Shown here piece by piece: positions 17,324 through 25,312 of a DNA stretch of 47,674 nucleotides (the first letter of the stretch is position 1; each line of letters opens with the position of its first letter). The position numbers and the translations under genes are program-made. The DNA comes from Saccharofermentans sp. (GTDB taxonomy: Bacteria > Bacillota > Clostridia > Saccharofermentanales > Saccharofermentanaceae): assembly GCA_024403655.1 (NCBI GenBank), contig JAKSRK010000005.1, positions 1 to 47,674 on the forward strand, in the 5' to 3' direction. The notes beneath the pieces were generated by a model that saw nothing but the letters and a program-made list of their open reading frames with translations, had not been told where the DNA came from and ran no database searches.

Positions 17324-17848
17324 ATCGCAAAGCCAAACGGTAATCAGATGATCAATGACGATATCAAGTTTGATAAGGTCAGATTGATCGACGCAGATGG
17401 ACAGATGGTTGGAGTTGTCGACCTTGCTGTAGCAAAGAAGGCAGCTGAAGATGCGGATCTGGATCTTGTTTGTATTTCTCCTAATCCCGAGAATCCTGTT
17501 TGTAAGGTAATGGACTACGGTAAGTTCCTTTTTGAGCAGGGCAAGAGAGAGAAGGAAGCAAGGAAGAAGCAGAAAGAGACTGAGACCAAAGAGATCGGTA
17601 TTAAGCTTACTACTGATGTTCACGACATCGAAGTTAAGCAGAAGGCCGTAATCAAGTTCCTTAAGAACGGCGATCGCGTGAAGATTAACATCAGATTCCG
17701 TGGCCGTGAGATGGCATATCAGCAGCAGGGCTTCGCTGTTATGGAGAAGTTCGCTGAAGGTATCGAAGAGTACGGACAGGTTGACAAGCAGCCGAAGATC
17801 GAGGGTAGAAACATGGTAATGTACCTCGTTCCGAAGAAGGTAAAGTAA
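17324..17848 (+). CDS. infC: Translation initiation factor IF-3, probable AUC start
   Basis: IF-3 blocks premature subunit joining and checks start-codon pairing on the 30S ribosome. The N-domain (INDDIKFDKVRLID), the lysine-rich linker and the C-domain (KFLKNGDRVKINIRFRGREM) are all present, and the product is about 174 aa. The start is unusual. AGGAGGT (17310-17316) is ideally spaced for ATC at 17324, whereas the upstream GTG (17315) overlaps the binding site itself and the ATG at 17348 has no site. AUU/AUC starts are known for infC and let IF-3 repress its own synthesis. It is first in the operon with rpmI and rplT. Confidence 0.93.
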   Translation: MAKPNGNQMINDDIKFDKVRLIDADGQMVGVVDLAVAKKAAEDADLDLVCISPNPENPVCKVMDYGKFLFEQGKREKEARKKQKETETKEIGIKLTTDVHDIEVKQKAVIKFLKNGDRVKINIRFRGREMAYQQQGFAVMEKFAEGIEEYGQVDKQPKIEGRNMVMYLVPKKVK

Positions 17849-17870
17849 TTAATTCAAGGAGGACATAATA

Positions 17871-18068
17871 ATGCCTAAGCAGAAGACACACAGCTCATCA
17901 AAGAAGAGATTCAAAGTTACAGGTACCGGTAAGGTTTTGTATGCACAGGCTTTCCGCCGTCATATTCTCTCTAAGAGACCTACTAAGAGAATGAGACATC
18001 TTCGTCACAGTGCAGTTGCATCCGAGGCTAACGCTAAGGTTATCAGAAAGATGATCCCTTACGCATAA
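17871..18068 (+). CDS. rpmI: 50S ribosomal protein L35
   Basis: A 65-aa, strongly basic ribosomal protein with the family pattern MPKQKTHSSSKKRFKVTGTGK, HILSKRPTKRMRHLR and the terminal MIPYA. A strong AAGGAGG site precedes the ATG. It sits between infC and rplT in the usual bacterial order. Confidence 0.98.
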   Translation: MPKQKTHSSSKKRFKVTGTGKVLYAQAFRRHILSKRPTKRMRHLRHSAVASEANAKVIRKMIPYA

Positions 18069-18116
18069 TTCGCGTATATCACTTTAAGTATTCACATTCT
18101 TTAGGAGGATAAATAA

Positions 18117-18470
18117 ATGTCTAGAGTTAAGAGAGGTATTCGTACCAAAGCACGTCATCATAAGATCATTAAGCAGGCTAAGGGTTACTTCGGTAAGAAG
18201 AGCAAGCTCTTCAAGGTAGCTAATCAGGCTGTTCTTAAGTCCGGTAACTACGCTTATCGTGACAGAAGACAGAAGAAGAGAGATTTCAGAAAGCTCTGGA
18301 TCGCTCGTATCAACGCAGCTGCTCGTCAGAATGGACTTTCTTACAGCAAGTTCATGAACGGCCTTAAGGTTGCAGGTGTTGATCTTGACCGTAAGGTTCT
18401 TTCCGATATCGCTATCACAGATCCTAAGGCTTTCGCAGCTCTTGTTGAGCAGGCTAAGGCAGCTCTCTGA
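18117..18470 (+). CDS. rplT: 50S ribosomal protein L20
   Basis: A 117-aa basic 23S rRNA-binding protein needed early in large-subunit assembly. The motifs [39 protein letters not shown] and [17 protein letters not shown] are typical. In many Firmicutes free L20 represses this operon through the leader. A TAGGAGG site precedes it and the operon terminator follows. Confidence 0.98.
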   Translation: MSRVKRGIRTKARHHKIIKQAKGYFGKKSKLFKVANQAVLKSGNYAYRDRRQKKRDFRKLWIARINAAARQNGLSYSKFMNGLKVAGVDLDRKVLSDIAITDPKAFAALVEQAKAAL

Positions 18471-18498
18471 TATTAATCGGATAACAAAGCTTATAATA

Positions 18499-18530
18499 GG
18501 GTGCTTCGTGTTGAAGCACCCTTTTTATTT
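18499..18530 (+). terminator. Terminator of infC-rpmI-rplT
   Basis: GGGTGCTTC (18499-18507) pairs with GAAGCACCC (18513-18521), followed by TTTTTATTT. Confidence 0.9.
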
Positions 18531-18536
18531 GTCTCG

Positions 18537-18566
18537 TTGACCTTAGAGCAAGTGTTATTGTATTCT
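18537..18566 (+). promoter_or_regulatory. Promoter of the SpoU methyltransferase gene
   Basis: TTGACC (18537-18542), 18 bases, TATTCT (18561-18566). The expected transcription start falls on or next to the ATG at 18574, and no ribosome binding site is present, so the mRNA may be leaderless. Confidence 0.5.
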
Positions 18567-18573
18567 TGTTGTT

Positions 18574-19359
18574 ATGGAAATCATAAGAAGCAAAGATAAT
18601 CCCAAAGTAAAAAGGTTTGCCCTTCTTCACGACAGGAAGAAGGCTTCCAAGGAAGGTCTCGTATTCATCGAAGGAACGAGGCTTTGTGAGGACGCGCTTA
18701 TATCAGGTGTAAAGCCTGTATCTGTTGCCTGTACGGAAGAAAGATTCGATCTTGTATCATCCTGGCAGTCTGACTACGAGATATCCTGCGAAGTCGTTGT
18801 TATGACTTCGGAATGCTTCGCTAAAATCGCTTCAACGGTTAATCCTCAGGGTGTTGCCATGATTGTCAGTATGCCTGAGGCTGTATCTGAATTACCCTTA
18901 AGAGACGATGGTAAGGATATCTTTGTCGTACTTGAGAACCTTCAGGATCCGGGCAATCTGGGCACGATTATAAGGCTTGCTGACGCGTTTGACTTCAATG
19001 GTGTCATTATGACCAGAGATTGTGTCGATCCTTATAACGAGAAGGTTTTAAGGTCGTCTATGGGCTCTGTATGGCACATCCCGCTTATTACGCTCGGTTC
19101 TTCAGATGAGATTCTTGAGCTTCTTCACAGCAAGGGCATAGATACTTTGGCCTGTGAGCTTCACGGAGATGATCTTAAGTCAGCTTCATTAAAGCTTCCC
19201 GCTGCATACTTTATCGGCAACGAAGGGAAGGGGCTGAAGGCATCCACAATCTCAGGCTGCAAATCAAAAATCAAGATTCCTATGCCGGGTAAGGCCGAGT
19301 CTTTGAATGCTTCTTCTGCCGCATCCGTTATCGGATATGTTCTTGCAAGTTTAAAATAA
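18574..19359 (+). CDS. RNA methyltransferase, TrmH/SpoU family
   Basis: A 261-aa SAM-dependent SPOUT enzyme that probably 2'-O-methylates rRNA or tRNA. The N-terminal substrate-binding domain starts with IRSKDNPKVK and includes VFIEGTRL. The catalytic domain has the three SpoU motifs: NLQDPGNLGTIIR (motif 1), FIGNEGKGL (motif 2) and IPMPGKAESLNASSAAS (motif 3), which build the knotted cofactor site. The target nucleotide is not known. The start agrees with the family N terminus, although there is no Shine-Dalgarno sequence (see the promoter entry). The gene follows the rplT terminator. Confidence 0.92.
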   Translation: MEIIRSKDNPKVKRFALLHDRKKASKEGLVFIEGTRLCEDALISGVKPVSVACTEERFDLVSSWQSDYEISCEVVVMTSECFAKIASTVNPQGVAMIVSMPEAVSELPLRDDGKDIFVVLENLQDPGNLGTIIRLADAFDFNGVIMTRDCVDPYNEKVLRSSMGSVWHIPLITLGSSDEILELLHSKGIDTLACELHGDDLKSASLKLPAAYFIGNEGKGLKASTISGCKSKIKIPMPGKAESLNASSAASVIGYVLASLK

Positions 19360-19447
19360 TCCTCCGTCATTTTTACTGAATATTTTTGCGTATAGTTCTG
19401 TTAATTCGCTTTACTATTGAATTTTTGTGAGCTCTGTTATTCAAAAA

Positions 19448-19476
19448 TTGACAAAAGCCCTCCTCCTATTTATTAT
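19448..19476 (+). promoter_or_regulatory. Promoter of aconitase-citrate synthase operon
   Basis: TTGACA (19448-19453), 17 bases, TATTAT (19471-19476), ahead of a TTGGAGG ribosome binding site. Confidence 0.75.
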
Positions 19477-19509
19477 TTTTTAAGATTATGTTATTTGGAG
19501 GTTTGCATT

Positions 19510-21444
19510 ATGGGCTTAACTATTTCGCAGAAGATCATTAAAGATCATTTGCTTTCAGGTGAGATGAAGGCAGGAGAAGAGGTTTCAATCAGAATTGACC
19601 AGACTCTCACTCAGGATTCTACGGGTACAATGGCATACCTCCAGTTCGAGGCTATCGGAGTTCCTCAGGTTAAGACTAAGCTTTCTGTTGCTTACATCGA
19701 CCACAACACACTTCAGACAGGTTTTGAGAATGCCGATGACCACAAGTATATTCAGACAGTAACAAGCAAGCACGGTATCAGATTCAGCCGTCCCGGTAAC
19801 GGTGTATGTCACCAGGTTCATATCGAGAGATTCGGTGTTCCCGGACAGACACTCCTCGGATCTGATTCACATACTCCCACATGCGGTGGTATCGGTATGC
19901 TTGCCATTGGTGCCGGCGGACTTGACGTAGCAGTTGCTATGGGCGGCGGTCCTTACTACATCACAATGCCCAAGATGGTAAGAGTAACACTTAAGAATAA
20001 GCTTGCTCCCTGGACATCAGCTAAGGATATCATCCTCGAAGTCCTTCGTATCATGACTGTTAAGGGCGGCGTTGGTAAGATTGTTGAGTATGCAGGTGAC
20101 GGACTTGCATCTCTTACAGTTCCTGAGAGAGCTACAATCACAAATATGGGTGCAGAGCTTGGTGCTACAACATCTATTTTCCCTTCTGATGAAGTTACTA
20201 AGGCTTTCCTTAAGGCTCAGGGAAGAGAAGAGTCCTGGACAGAGATTAAGGCTGATGCTGATGCTCAGTACGATGAGGAGATTGAGATTGACCTTGCTAC
20301 ATTGAAGCCCCTTATCGCTAAGCCTCACATGCCTGACCAGGTTGTTACAGTTAAGGAGATTGAGGGTATCAAGGTTGATCAGGTATGTATCGGTTCCTGC
20401 ACAAACTCATCCCTCTTCGATATGCTCAAGGTTGCTGCTATCCTTAAGGGTCACACAGTAAATCCTGATGTATCTCTTGCAATTGCTCCCGGTTCAAAGC
20501 AGGTATTCAACATGCTCGCAGAGTGCGGTGCTCTCGCTGACATGATTGCAGCTGGTGCTCGTATTCTTGAGTGCGCTTGCGGACCTTGTATCGGTATGGG
20601 TCAGTCTCCCAAGACAGATGCTGTATCACTTAGAACAAACAACAGAAATTTCTATGCTCGTTCCGGAACAGCATCCGCTTCTATCTATCTTGTAAGCCCT
20701 GAGGTTGCAGCTGTTGCAGCCATCGAAGGTGTTATCACAGATCCCGCTGACTTCGGCGAGCCCCCTGTAGTAACAATGCCTGATTCATTCAAGGTTAACG
20801 ACAACATGGTAATCATGCCTTCTGCTACTCCTGACGAGGTTGAGGTTGTAAGAGGCCCTAACATTAAGCCTTTCCCTGTTAACACAGCTCTTAAGGAGAA
20901 GGTTGACGGCAAGGTATTGATTAAGCTTGAAGACAATATCACAACAGACCACATCATGCCTTCGAACAGTAAGCTTCTTCCTTTCCGTTCGAACGTACCT
21001 CATCTTGCAAACTTCTGCCTCACACCTTGTGATGAGGAGTTCCCCGCAAGAGCTAAGGAGAACAACGGCGGATTCATCGTTGGTGGTGCTAACTACGGTC
21101 AGGGATCTTCAAGAGAGCATGCTGCTCTTGCACCTTTGCAGCTTGGTATCAAGGGCGTAATCGCAGTATCCTTTGCACGTATCCACATGGCTAACCTTAT
21201 CAACAACGGTATCCTTCCTCTTACATTTGCTGATGCTAAGGATTACGACAAGCTCGGAATGCTTGACGAACTTACTATCGAGAATGCAAGAGAGCAGGTA
21301 GAGGCTGCAGTAAGCGGCAAGACTGTTACAGTTAAGAACGTAACACAGGGTTACACATTTGAGACTAACCTTGCTATCTCCGATCGTCAGGCTGGAATGC
21401 TTCTCGCAGGCGGTCTTCTTAATTACACAAGGGAGCGCTCATAA
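19510..21444 (+). CDS. Aconitate hydratase
   Basis: A 644-aa single-chain aconitase of the short type common in anaerobes. The N-terminal three domains carry the cluster cysteines in GSCTNSS and ACGPCIGMG. The C-terminal swivel domain has GQGSSREHAALAP. It interconverts citrate and isocitrate through a labile 4Fe-4S cluster. The start is placed at 19510, after GGAGGTTTGC; the longer frame from 19417 has no binding site and covers the promoter. It is followed 32 bases later by citrate synthase, so the pair feeds citrate to isocitrate, probably for 2-oxoglutarate and glutamate supply in an incomplete TCA cycle. No isocitrate dehydrogenase is present here. Confidence 0.95.
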   Translation: MGLTISQKIIKDHLLSGEMKAGEEVSIRIDQTLTQDSTGTMAYLQFEAIGVPQVKTKLSVAYIDHNTLQTGFENADDHKYIQTVTSKHGIRFSRPGNGVCHQVHIERFGVPGQTLLGSDSHTPTCGGIGMLAIGAGGLDVAVAMGGGPYYITMPKMVRVTLKNKLAPWTSAKDIILEVLRIMTVKGGVGKIVEYAGDGLASLTVPERATITNMGAELGATTSIFPSDEVTKAFLKAQGREESWTEIKADADAQYDEEIEIDLATLKPLIAKPHMPDQVVTVKEIEGIKVDQVCIGSCTNSSLFDMLKVAAILKGHTVNPDVSLAIAPGSKQVFNMLAECGALADMIAAGARILECACGPCIGMGQSPKTDAVSLRTNNRNFYARSGTASASIYLVSPEVAAVAAIEGVITDPADFGEPPVVTMPDSFKVNDNMVIMPSATPDEVEVVRGPNIKPFPVNTALKEKVDGKVLIKLEDNITTDHIMPSNSKLLPFRSNVPHLANFCLTPCDEEFPARAKENNGGFIVGGANYGQGSSREHAALAPLQLGIKGVIAVSFARIHMANLINNGILPLTFADAKDYDKLGMLDELTIENAREQVEAAVSGKTVTVKNVTQGYTFETNLAISDRQAGMLLAGGLLNYTRERS

Positions 21445-21476
21445 GACAGCTTCCTTTTGAAAGGAGTGTCCCTAGG

Positions 21477-22841
21477 ATGGACATCAATGAGAAGAAAGAG
21501 CTCCTGGGTAAAATTACCCAGGCTGCTTCAACAAAATCACATATCAGTTCAGAGCTCTATACAAGGTACGATGTAAAGAGAGGACTTCGTAATAACGACG
21601 GTACAGGTGTTCTTGTAGGACTTACCGAAGTCGGCGAGGTTATGAGTTACATCATCGACGATGCTGAGCGCGTTCCTGTAGAAGGTAAGCTTTTCTATCA
21701 GGGTTATGAGATATCGGATCTTGTTAAGGGATTCTACGGTAAGCGATTCGGATACGAAGAAATCGCATTCCTTCTCCTTACCGGTGAACTTCCTACTGAG
21801 GGTGAACTTAAGTCTTTCAGAGAGCTTCTCTCTGACAGACGTCCTCTCCCTGAGGGTTTCACTGAGGATATGATCCTCAAGGCTCCCAGTCCCGATGTCA
21901 TGAATAAGCTTGCAAGAAGCGTACTTGCTCTGTATTCATACGACGACGATCCTGAGAACAGGGCTAAGTCCAATGTCGTAAGACAGTGTGTTGAGCTTAT
22001 CGCCAGATTCCCCGTACTTATCTCATACGGTTATATGGCAAGAAGACACTATGTTGAGCATCAGAGTCTTTACATCCATGCCCCCAGGCCTGAGTACAAC
22101 ACAGCAGAGAATATCCTTCACCTTATCAGACCTGACGGAGAGTTTAACGAGCTTGAGGCACGTATCCTTGACCTTGCTTTGGTACTTCACGCAGAGCACG
22201 GTGGTGGTAATAACTCATCTTTTGTTACTCACGCAGTATCTTCTACAGGTTCAGATACTTACTCTGTCATTGCTGCTGCAGTAGGTTCCCTTAAGGGTCC
22301 TCAGCACGGTGGTGCAAGTAATAAGGCATATGCCATGATGCAGGACATGCGTAAGAATGTAGCTGACTGGAAAGATGAAGGACAGGTAAGAGATTACCTT
22401 GCTTCTATCCTTAAGAAGGAAGCATTCGATAAGTCCGGTCTTATCTATGGTATCGGTCACGCCGTATATACTTTGTCTGATCCCAGAACAAGACTTCTTA
22501 AGAGCTATGCCAAGGAGCTTGCAGTACAGAAGGGCAAGGAAGATGTATTCCAGCTTTATGAGGATGTCGAGAGACTTGCTCCAGAGGTATTCCACGAAGT
22601 TAAGAAGAACGACAAGATTGTTTGTGCTAATGTGGATTACTACGCAGGATTCATATACTCCATGCTTGGCATCCCGCCGGAGCTTTTTACTCCTATCTTT
22701 GCAAGTGCAAGAATAGCAGGCTGGTCCGCTCATAGAATCGAGGAGATTGTCTCCGGAGGACGTATCTTAAGACCTGCATATAAGTGCGTATGCAAGAGAA
22801 GAGAGTACACACCAATGGATATCAGGAAAGACATGCTCTGA
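21477..22841 (+). CDS. gltA: Citrate synthase
   Basis: A 454-aa citrate synthase condensing acetyl-CoA and oxaloacetate. Catalytic histidines lie in LHAEHGGGNNSSF and YGIGHAVYTLSDPR, and the CoA-binding loop in LKGPQHGGASNKAY. A C-terminal arginine-containing segment (SARIAGWSAHRIEE) follows, with the catalytic aspartate in the usual place nearby. The size and the N-terminal extension of about 60 residues fit the clostridial form; 2-methylcitrate activity cannot be excluded. AAGGAGTG precedes the ATG. It is cotranscribed with aconitase and closed by a strong terminator. Confidence 0.95.
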   Translation: MDINEKKELLGKITQAASTKSHISSELYTRYDVKRGLRNNDGTGVLVGLTEVGEVMSYIIDDAERVPVEGKLFYQGYEISDLVKGFYGKRFGYEEIAFLLLTGELPTEGELKSFRELLSDRRPLPEGFTEDMILKAPSPDVMNKLARSVLALYSYDDDPENRAKSNVVRQCVELIARFPVLISYGYMARRHYVEHQSLYIHAPRPEYNTAENILHLIRPDGEFNELEARILDLALVLHAEHGGGNNSSFVTHAVSSTGSDTYSVIAAAVGSLKGPQHGGASNKAYAMMQDMRKNVADWKDEGQVRDYLASILKKEAFDKSGLIYGIGHAVYTLSDPRTRLLKSYAKELAVQKGKEDVFQLYEDVERLAPEVFHEVKKNDKIVCANVDYYAGFIYSMLGIPPELFTPIFASARIAGWSAHRIEEIVSGGRILRPAYKCVCKRREYTPMDIRKDML

Positions 22842-22870
22842 TATTTCATATATTAAATATATGTCATTTT

Positions 22871-22905
22871 AACTCCCGTAAATGTTTGTTTACGGGAGTT
22901 TTTGC
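22871..22905 (+). terminator. Terminator of the citrate synthase operon
   Basis: AACTCCCGTAAA (22871-22882) pairs with TTTACGGGAGTT (22889-22900), then TTTTG. Confidence 0.92.
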
Positions 22906-22977
22906 ATAAAAGTTGTATTTTCATGCGTTTTTTTTGAAATAACATGCCCAAATTCGTGTGGAAACTCTAAAAAGTCT

Positions 22978-23005
22978 TTGTTTTTTGATAGGTATTTGCT
23001 ATAGT
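22978..23005 (+). promoter_or_regulatory. Promoter of the surface-protein gene
   Basis: TTGTTT (22978-22983), 16 bases, TATAGT (23000-23005), with an extended -10 TGC just before it. Confidence 0.6.
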
Positions 23006-23062
23006 AGACAAAGGTATGGTTTATACCAAGAAGTATTTTTATTTTTAAGGGAGGTTGTGGAA

Positions 23063-24637
23063 ATGCTTAAAGCAAAGCAAATCAAGAAGGCAATCGCTAG
23101 CAGTGTTGTTGCTCTCGCTATCCTTTTCACTGCAGTACCTGCTCTTAGTCAGACAGTTTATGCTGACGAGACAGATACACCTGCTGCAGAAGAGAGTGTA
23201 GAAGATGCACAGAATGCTGAAGAAGAAGGCGTAGCTGCATTAGCAGATGAGGAGTCTTCAGAGGAGTCTACTGAGTCTTCAGAGGAGTCAACAGAGGCTA
23301 CTGAGGAGGCTGCTCCTGTAGTTGGTCTTCAGGATCTTAGAGATTCTGGTGTTATCGCTCAGGAAGGTCAGTCTAACTATATCTCATTCACTGCTGAAGG
23401 TAGACGTAATTTTGACGTAAGAGGTAGATTCGGTGATAGTTATATCCGTTCTACTTTCTCAAATGGTGGTTATAATACTGCTATTCAGGTTGGTGAAAAC
23501 CCTATCAGATCGGTTAGATTTGATTATCTTGGACAGGTTGTTGAGATTGACGGTGTTCAGGTAAGAATCGTTTGTGGTCTCGATGCTTCCGGTAGAGCAG
23601 TTGTAATCACATATGATCTTTTTAACCTTACTGATGCTGAGCAGACAGTTAAGATTGGTTCTTATGCTGATACAATGATTGGTACTAATGACAGAGCAAG
23701 AGTTTCTTATACAAGCAATGGTATTCTCATGGAGGACAACAACGAGCGTTCTAGTACTTACGGTGCTACATTAAGACTTATGCCAGGTAATGCTGACTTT
23801 ACAACACGTTGGTATGGTTATTATTATAGTGCTGGTAACAACGTATTTAATAATGTTGCAGATTCTTCTGTTGCATATAACGAGGACAGTGGTATTGCTT
23901 ATTCATGGACACTTACAATTGCTCCTTCAACACAGGCTACAAGAACATCTCTTCTTGGTCTCTATGAAGAGTCTTACTCTGTAACATATGATGCTAATGG
24001 TGGCGTAGGCGAGATGACAGATATCAACTCTCCTTACGGAATTGGTCTTACAGCTACTGTAATGGACAATGGTTTCTATGCACCTGAGGGTTACGAGTTC
24101 ATCGGCTGGAACACAGCTGCTGACGGATCCGGAACAACATATTATCCCGGAAACACAATCAACCTTTCTTCTAGCGTTACATTGTACGCTTCATGGGTAA
24201 GCACACGTGGAACATACGAGTACGTAGAGGGTATGAATGGTCAGTGGACACAGAACAGCACTAACGGTCTTGCTTTCCGTGCTACTCGTGTAGGTTCTGA
24301 TGCTCTTACATTCTCACGTTTCCTTGGTGTACAGGTTGATGGTCAGGACATTGGTCCCGACAGATTCGATGTTGCTTCTGGTAGCGTAATTGTTACACTT
24401 AAGGCTGATTACCTTCAGGCTCTTGCTCCCGGTGAGCACACAATTACACTTACATTCACAGATGGTGATCCTATCACAACAAACTTCACAATTATTGCTG
24501 CTCCCGCTCCTACAGCAGCTCCTGCAGTTCCTGCAACTGGTGAAGCTATGAGTGTACTTCCTGTAGCTGGTGCAATTTGCATCGCTGCTGCTGGTGCAGT
24601 TGTTTTGACAAGAAAGTTCAGAAAAGAAGAAATCTGA
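23063..24637 (+). CDS. Cell-surface protein with InlB-type repeat and VPATG sorting-like tail
   Basis: A 524-aa exported protein. Residues 1-34 form a signal peptide (KKAIASSVVALAILFTAVPAL, likely cut after VYA). An acidic Ser/Glu/Thr-rich stalk follows, then an unrecognised beta-rich domain (about 90-300). One InlB/Listeria-Bacteroides repeat (about 304-377; SVTYDANGG, GWNTAADGSG) comes next. After it is an X2-like beta domain found in Firmicute surface proteins (about 378-485; LTFSRFLGVQVDGQ, GEHTITLTFTDG). The C terminus has VPATG (489-493), a hydrophobic helix and the basic tail RKFRKEE, as in sortase substrates, but with V in place of L. It probably sits in the cell wall and may bind carbohydrate or other cells. 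A very strong binding site (AAGGGAGGT) suggests abundant expression. Confidence 0.85.
   Translation: MLKAKQIKKAIASSVVALAILFTAVPALSQTVYADETDTPAAEESVEDAQNAEEEGVAALADEESSEESTESSEESTEATEEAAPVVGLQDLRDSGVIAQEGQSNYISFTAEGRRNFDVRGRFGDSYIRSTFSNGGYNTAIQVGENPIRSVRFDYLGQVVEIDGVQVRIVCGLDASGRAVVITYDLFNLTDAEQTVKIGSYADTMIGTNDRARVSYTSNGILMEDNNERSSTYGATLRLMPGNADFTTRWYGYYYSAGNNVFNNVADSSVAYNEDSGIAYSWTLTIAPSTQATRTSLLGLYEESYSVTYDANGGVGEMTDINSPYGIGLTATVMDNGFYAPEGYEFIGWNTAADGSGTTYYPGNTINLSSSVTLYASWVSTRGTYEYVEGMNGQWTQNSTNGLAFRATRVGSDALTFSRFLGVQVDGQDIGPDRFDVASGSVIVTLKADYLQALAPGEHTITLTFTDGDPITTNFTIIAAPAPTAAPAVPATGEAMSVLPVAGAICIAAAGAVVLTRKFRKEEI
23249..23293 (+). repeat. In-frame 21-base repeat coding an acidic Ser/Glu/Thr stalk
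   Basis: The string GAGTCTTCAGAGGAGTC occurs at 23252 and 23273, exactly 21 bases (seven codons) apart. It encodes ESSEEST-type repeats after the signal peptide. Such tracts change length by replication slippage without breaking the frame. Confidence 0.8.
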
Positions 24638-24662
24638 TTCTTTAATGTAAAAAGCAATTAAC

Positions 24663-24694
24663 AGAGGTCGTCCCTAATGGGGCGACCTCTTTTT
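24663..24694 (+). terminator. Terminator of the surface-protein gene
   Basis: AGAGGTCGTCCC (24663-24674) pairs with GGGGCGACCTCT (24679-24690), followed by TTTT. Confidence 0.9.
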
Positions 24695-24700
24695 AATGCC

Positions 24701-24751
24701 TCAAATTATCGTAGAAGTTCATTTGAAGGAAAGCTGTAAATAGTGTAAAAT
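24701..24751 (+). promoter_or_regulatory. Promoter of the marR-ACP operon with a candidate operator
   Basis: TTGAAG (24723-24728), 17 bases, TAAAAT (24746-24751). An inverted repeat, TCAAAT (24701-24706) and ATTTGA (24721-24726), has its right half overlapping the -35 box and its half-sites two helical turns apart. The half-sites resemble the TTTGA/TCAAA elements of FabT sites, so autoregulation by the MarR protein is plausible but unproven. Confidence 0.55.
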
Positions 24752-24787
24752 AATTTTTCGTAAGTTTTGAAATAGGAGCATTTTGGC

Positions 24788-25312
24788 ATGCGTGAAGAAG
24801 AGCTTGAATTAGCAGATCGCCTTGTAAGAATATTTGAGAATGTCCTCTTCACAGAGGAGAAGTCTATTCAGCAAGGTTATTTCTCAGATCTTTCCATTGC
24901 CGAGATGCATACACTCGATGCTATAGGCTCATACGAGGCCAGAACCATGAGTGAGACTGCTGCTGCATTAGGAATCACTACAGGTACATTAACCGTATCT
25001 ATCGACAGACTTGTTAAGAAGGGTTATGTAATAAGGAATCGTGATGAGAAGGACAGAAGAGTAGTCAGAATCAGACTTACAAGAGAAGGCAAACTTGCTT
25101 CTAGAATGCACGGCAAATACCATAAGGTACTTGCAAGACATATATTGGAACCTTACACTAAGGAAGAGCAGGATCTTCTTTTGGGTATGGTCAGGGAATT
25201 AGATGTTTATCTTGAAGCGCAGGCTTCCAGATATAACGGTTCCGAATCAGTTAGAAAGACGGCCAAGGAAGTGGCTGCCAAGATTAGAAGGAGAGAAAAT
25301 GACGATGGATGA
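24788..25312 (+). CDS. MarR-family transcriptional regulator (FabT-like)
   Basis: A 174-aa winged-helix dimer protein. The recognition region (MSETAAALGITTGTLTVSIDRLVKKGYV) and the wing (RNRDEKDRRVVRIRLTREG) are typical of MarR proteins. Dimerisation helices flank them. Its stop overlaps the start of an acyl carrier protein gene by 14 bases. In Firmicutes, MarR proteins next to acyl-carrier or fatty-acid genes are FabT-type regulators that sense acyl-ACP, so control of the local lipid genes is the best guess. An AATAGGAGC site precedes the ATG. Not proven to be FabT: the fab genes proper are not in this window. Confidence 0.87.
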   Translation: MREEELELADRLVRIFENVLFTEEKSIQQGYFSDLSIAEMHTLDAIGSYEARTMSETAAALGITTGTLTVSIDRLVKKGYVIRNRDEKDRRVVRIRLTREGKLASRMHGKYHKVLARHILEPYTKEEQDLLLGMVRELDVYLEAQASRYNGSESVRKTAKEVAAKIRRRENDDG

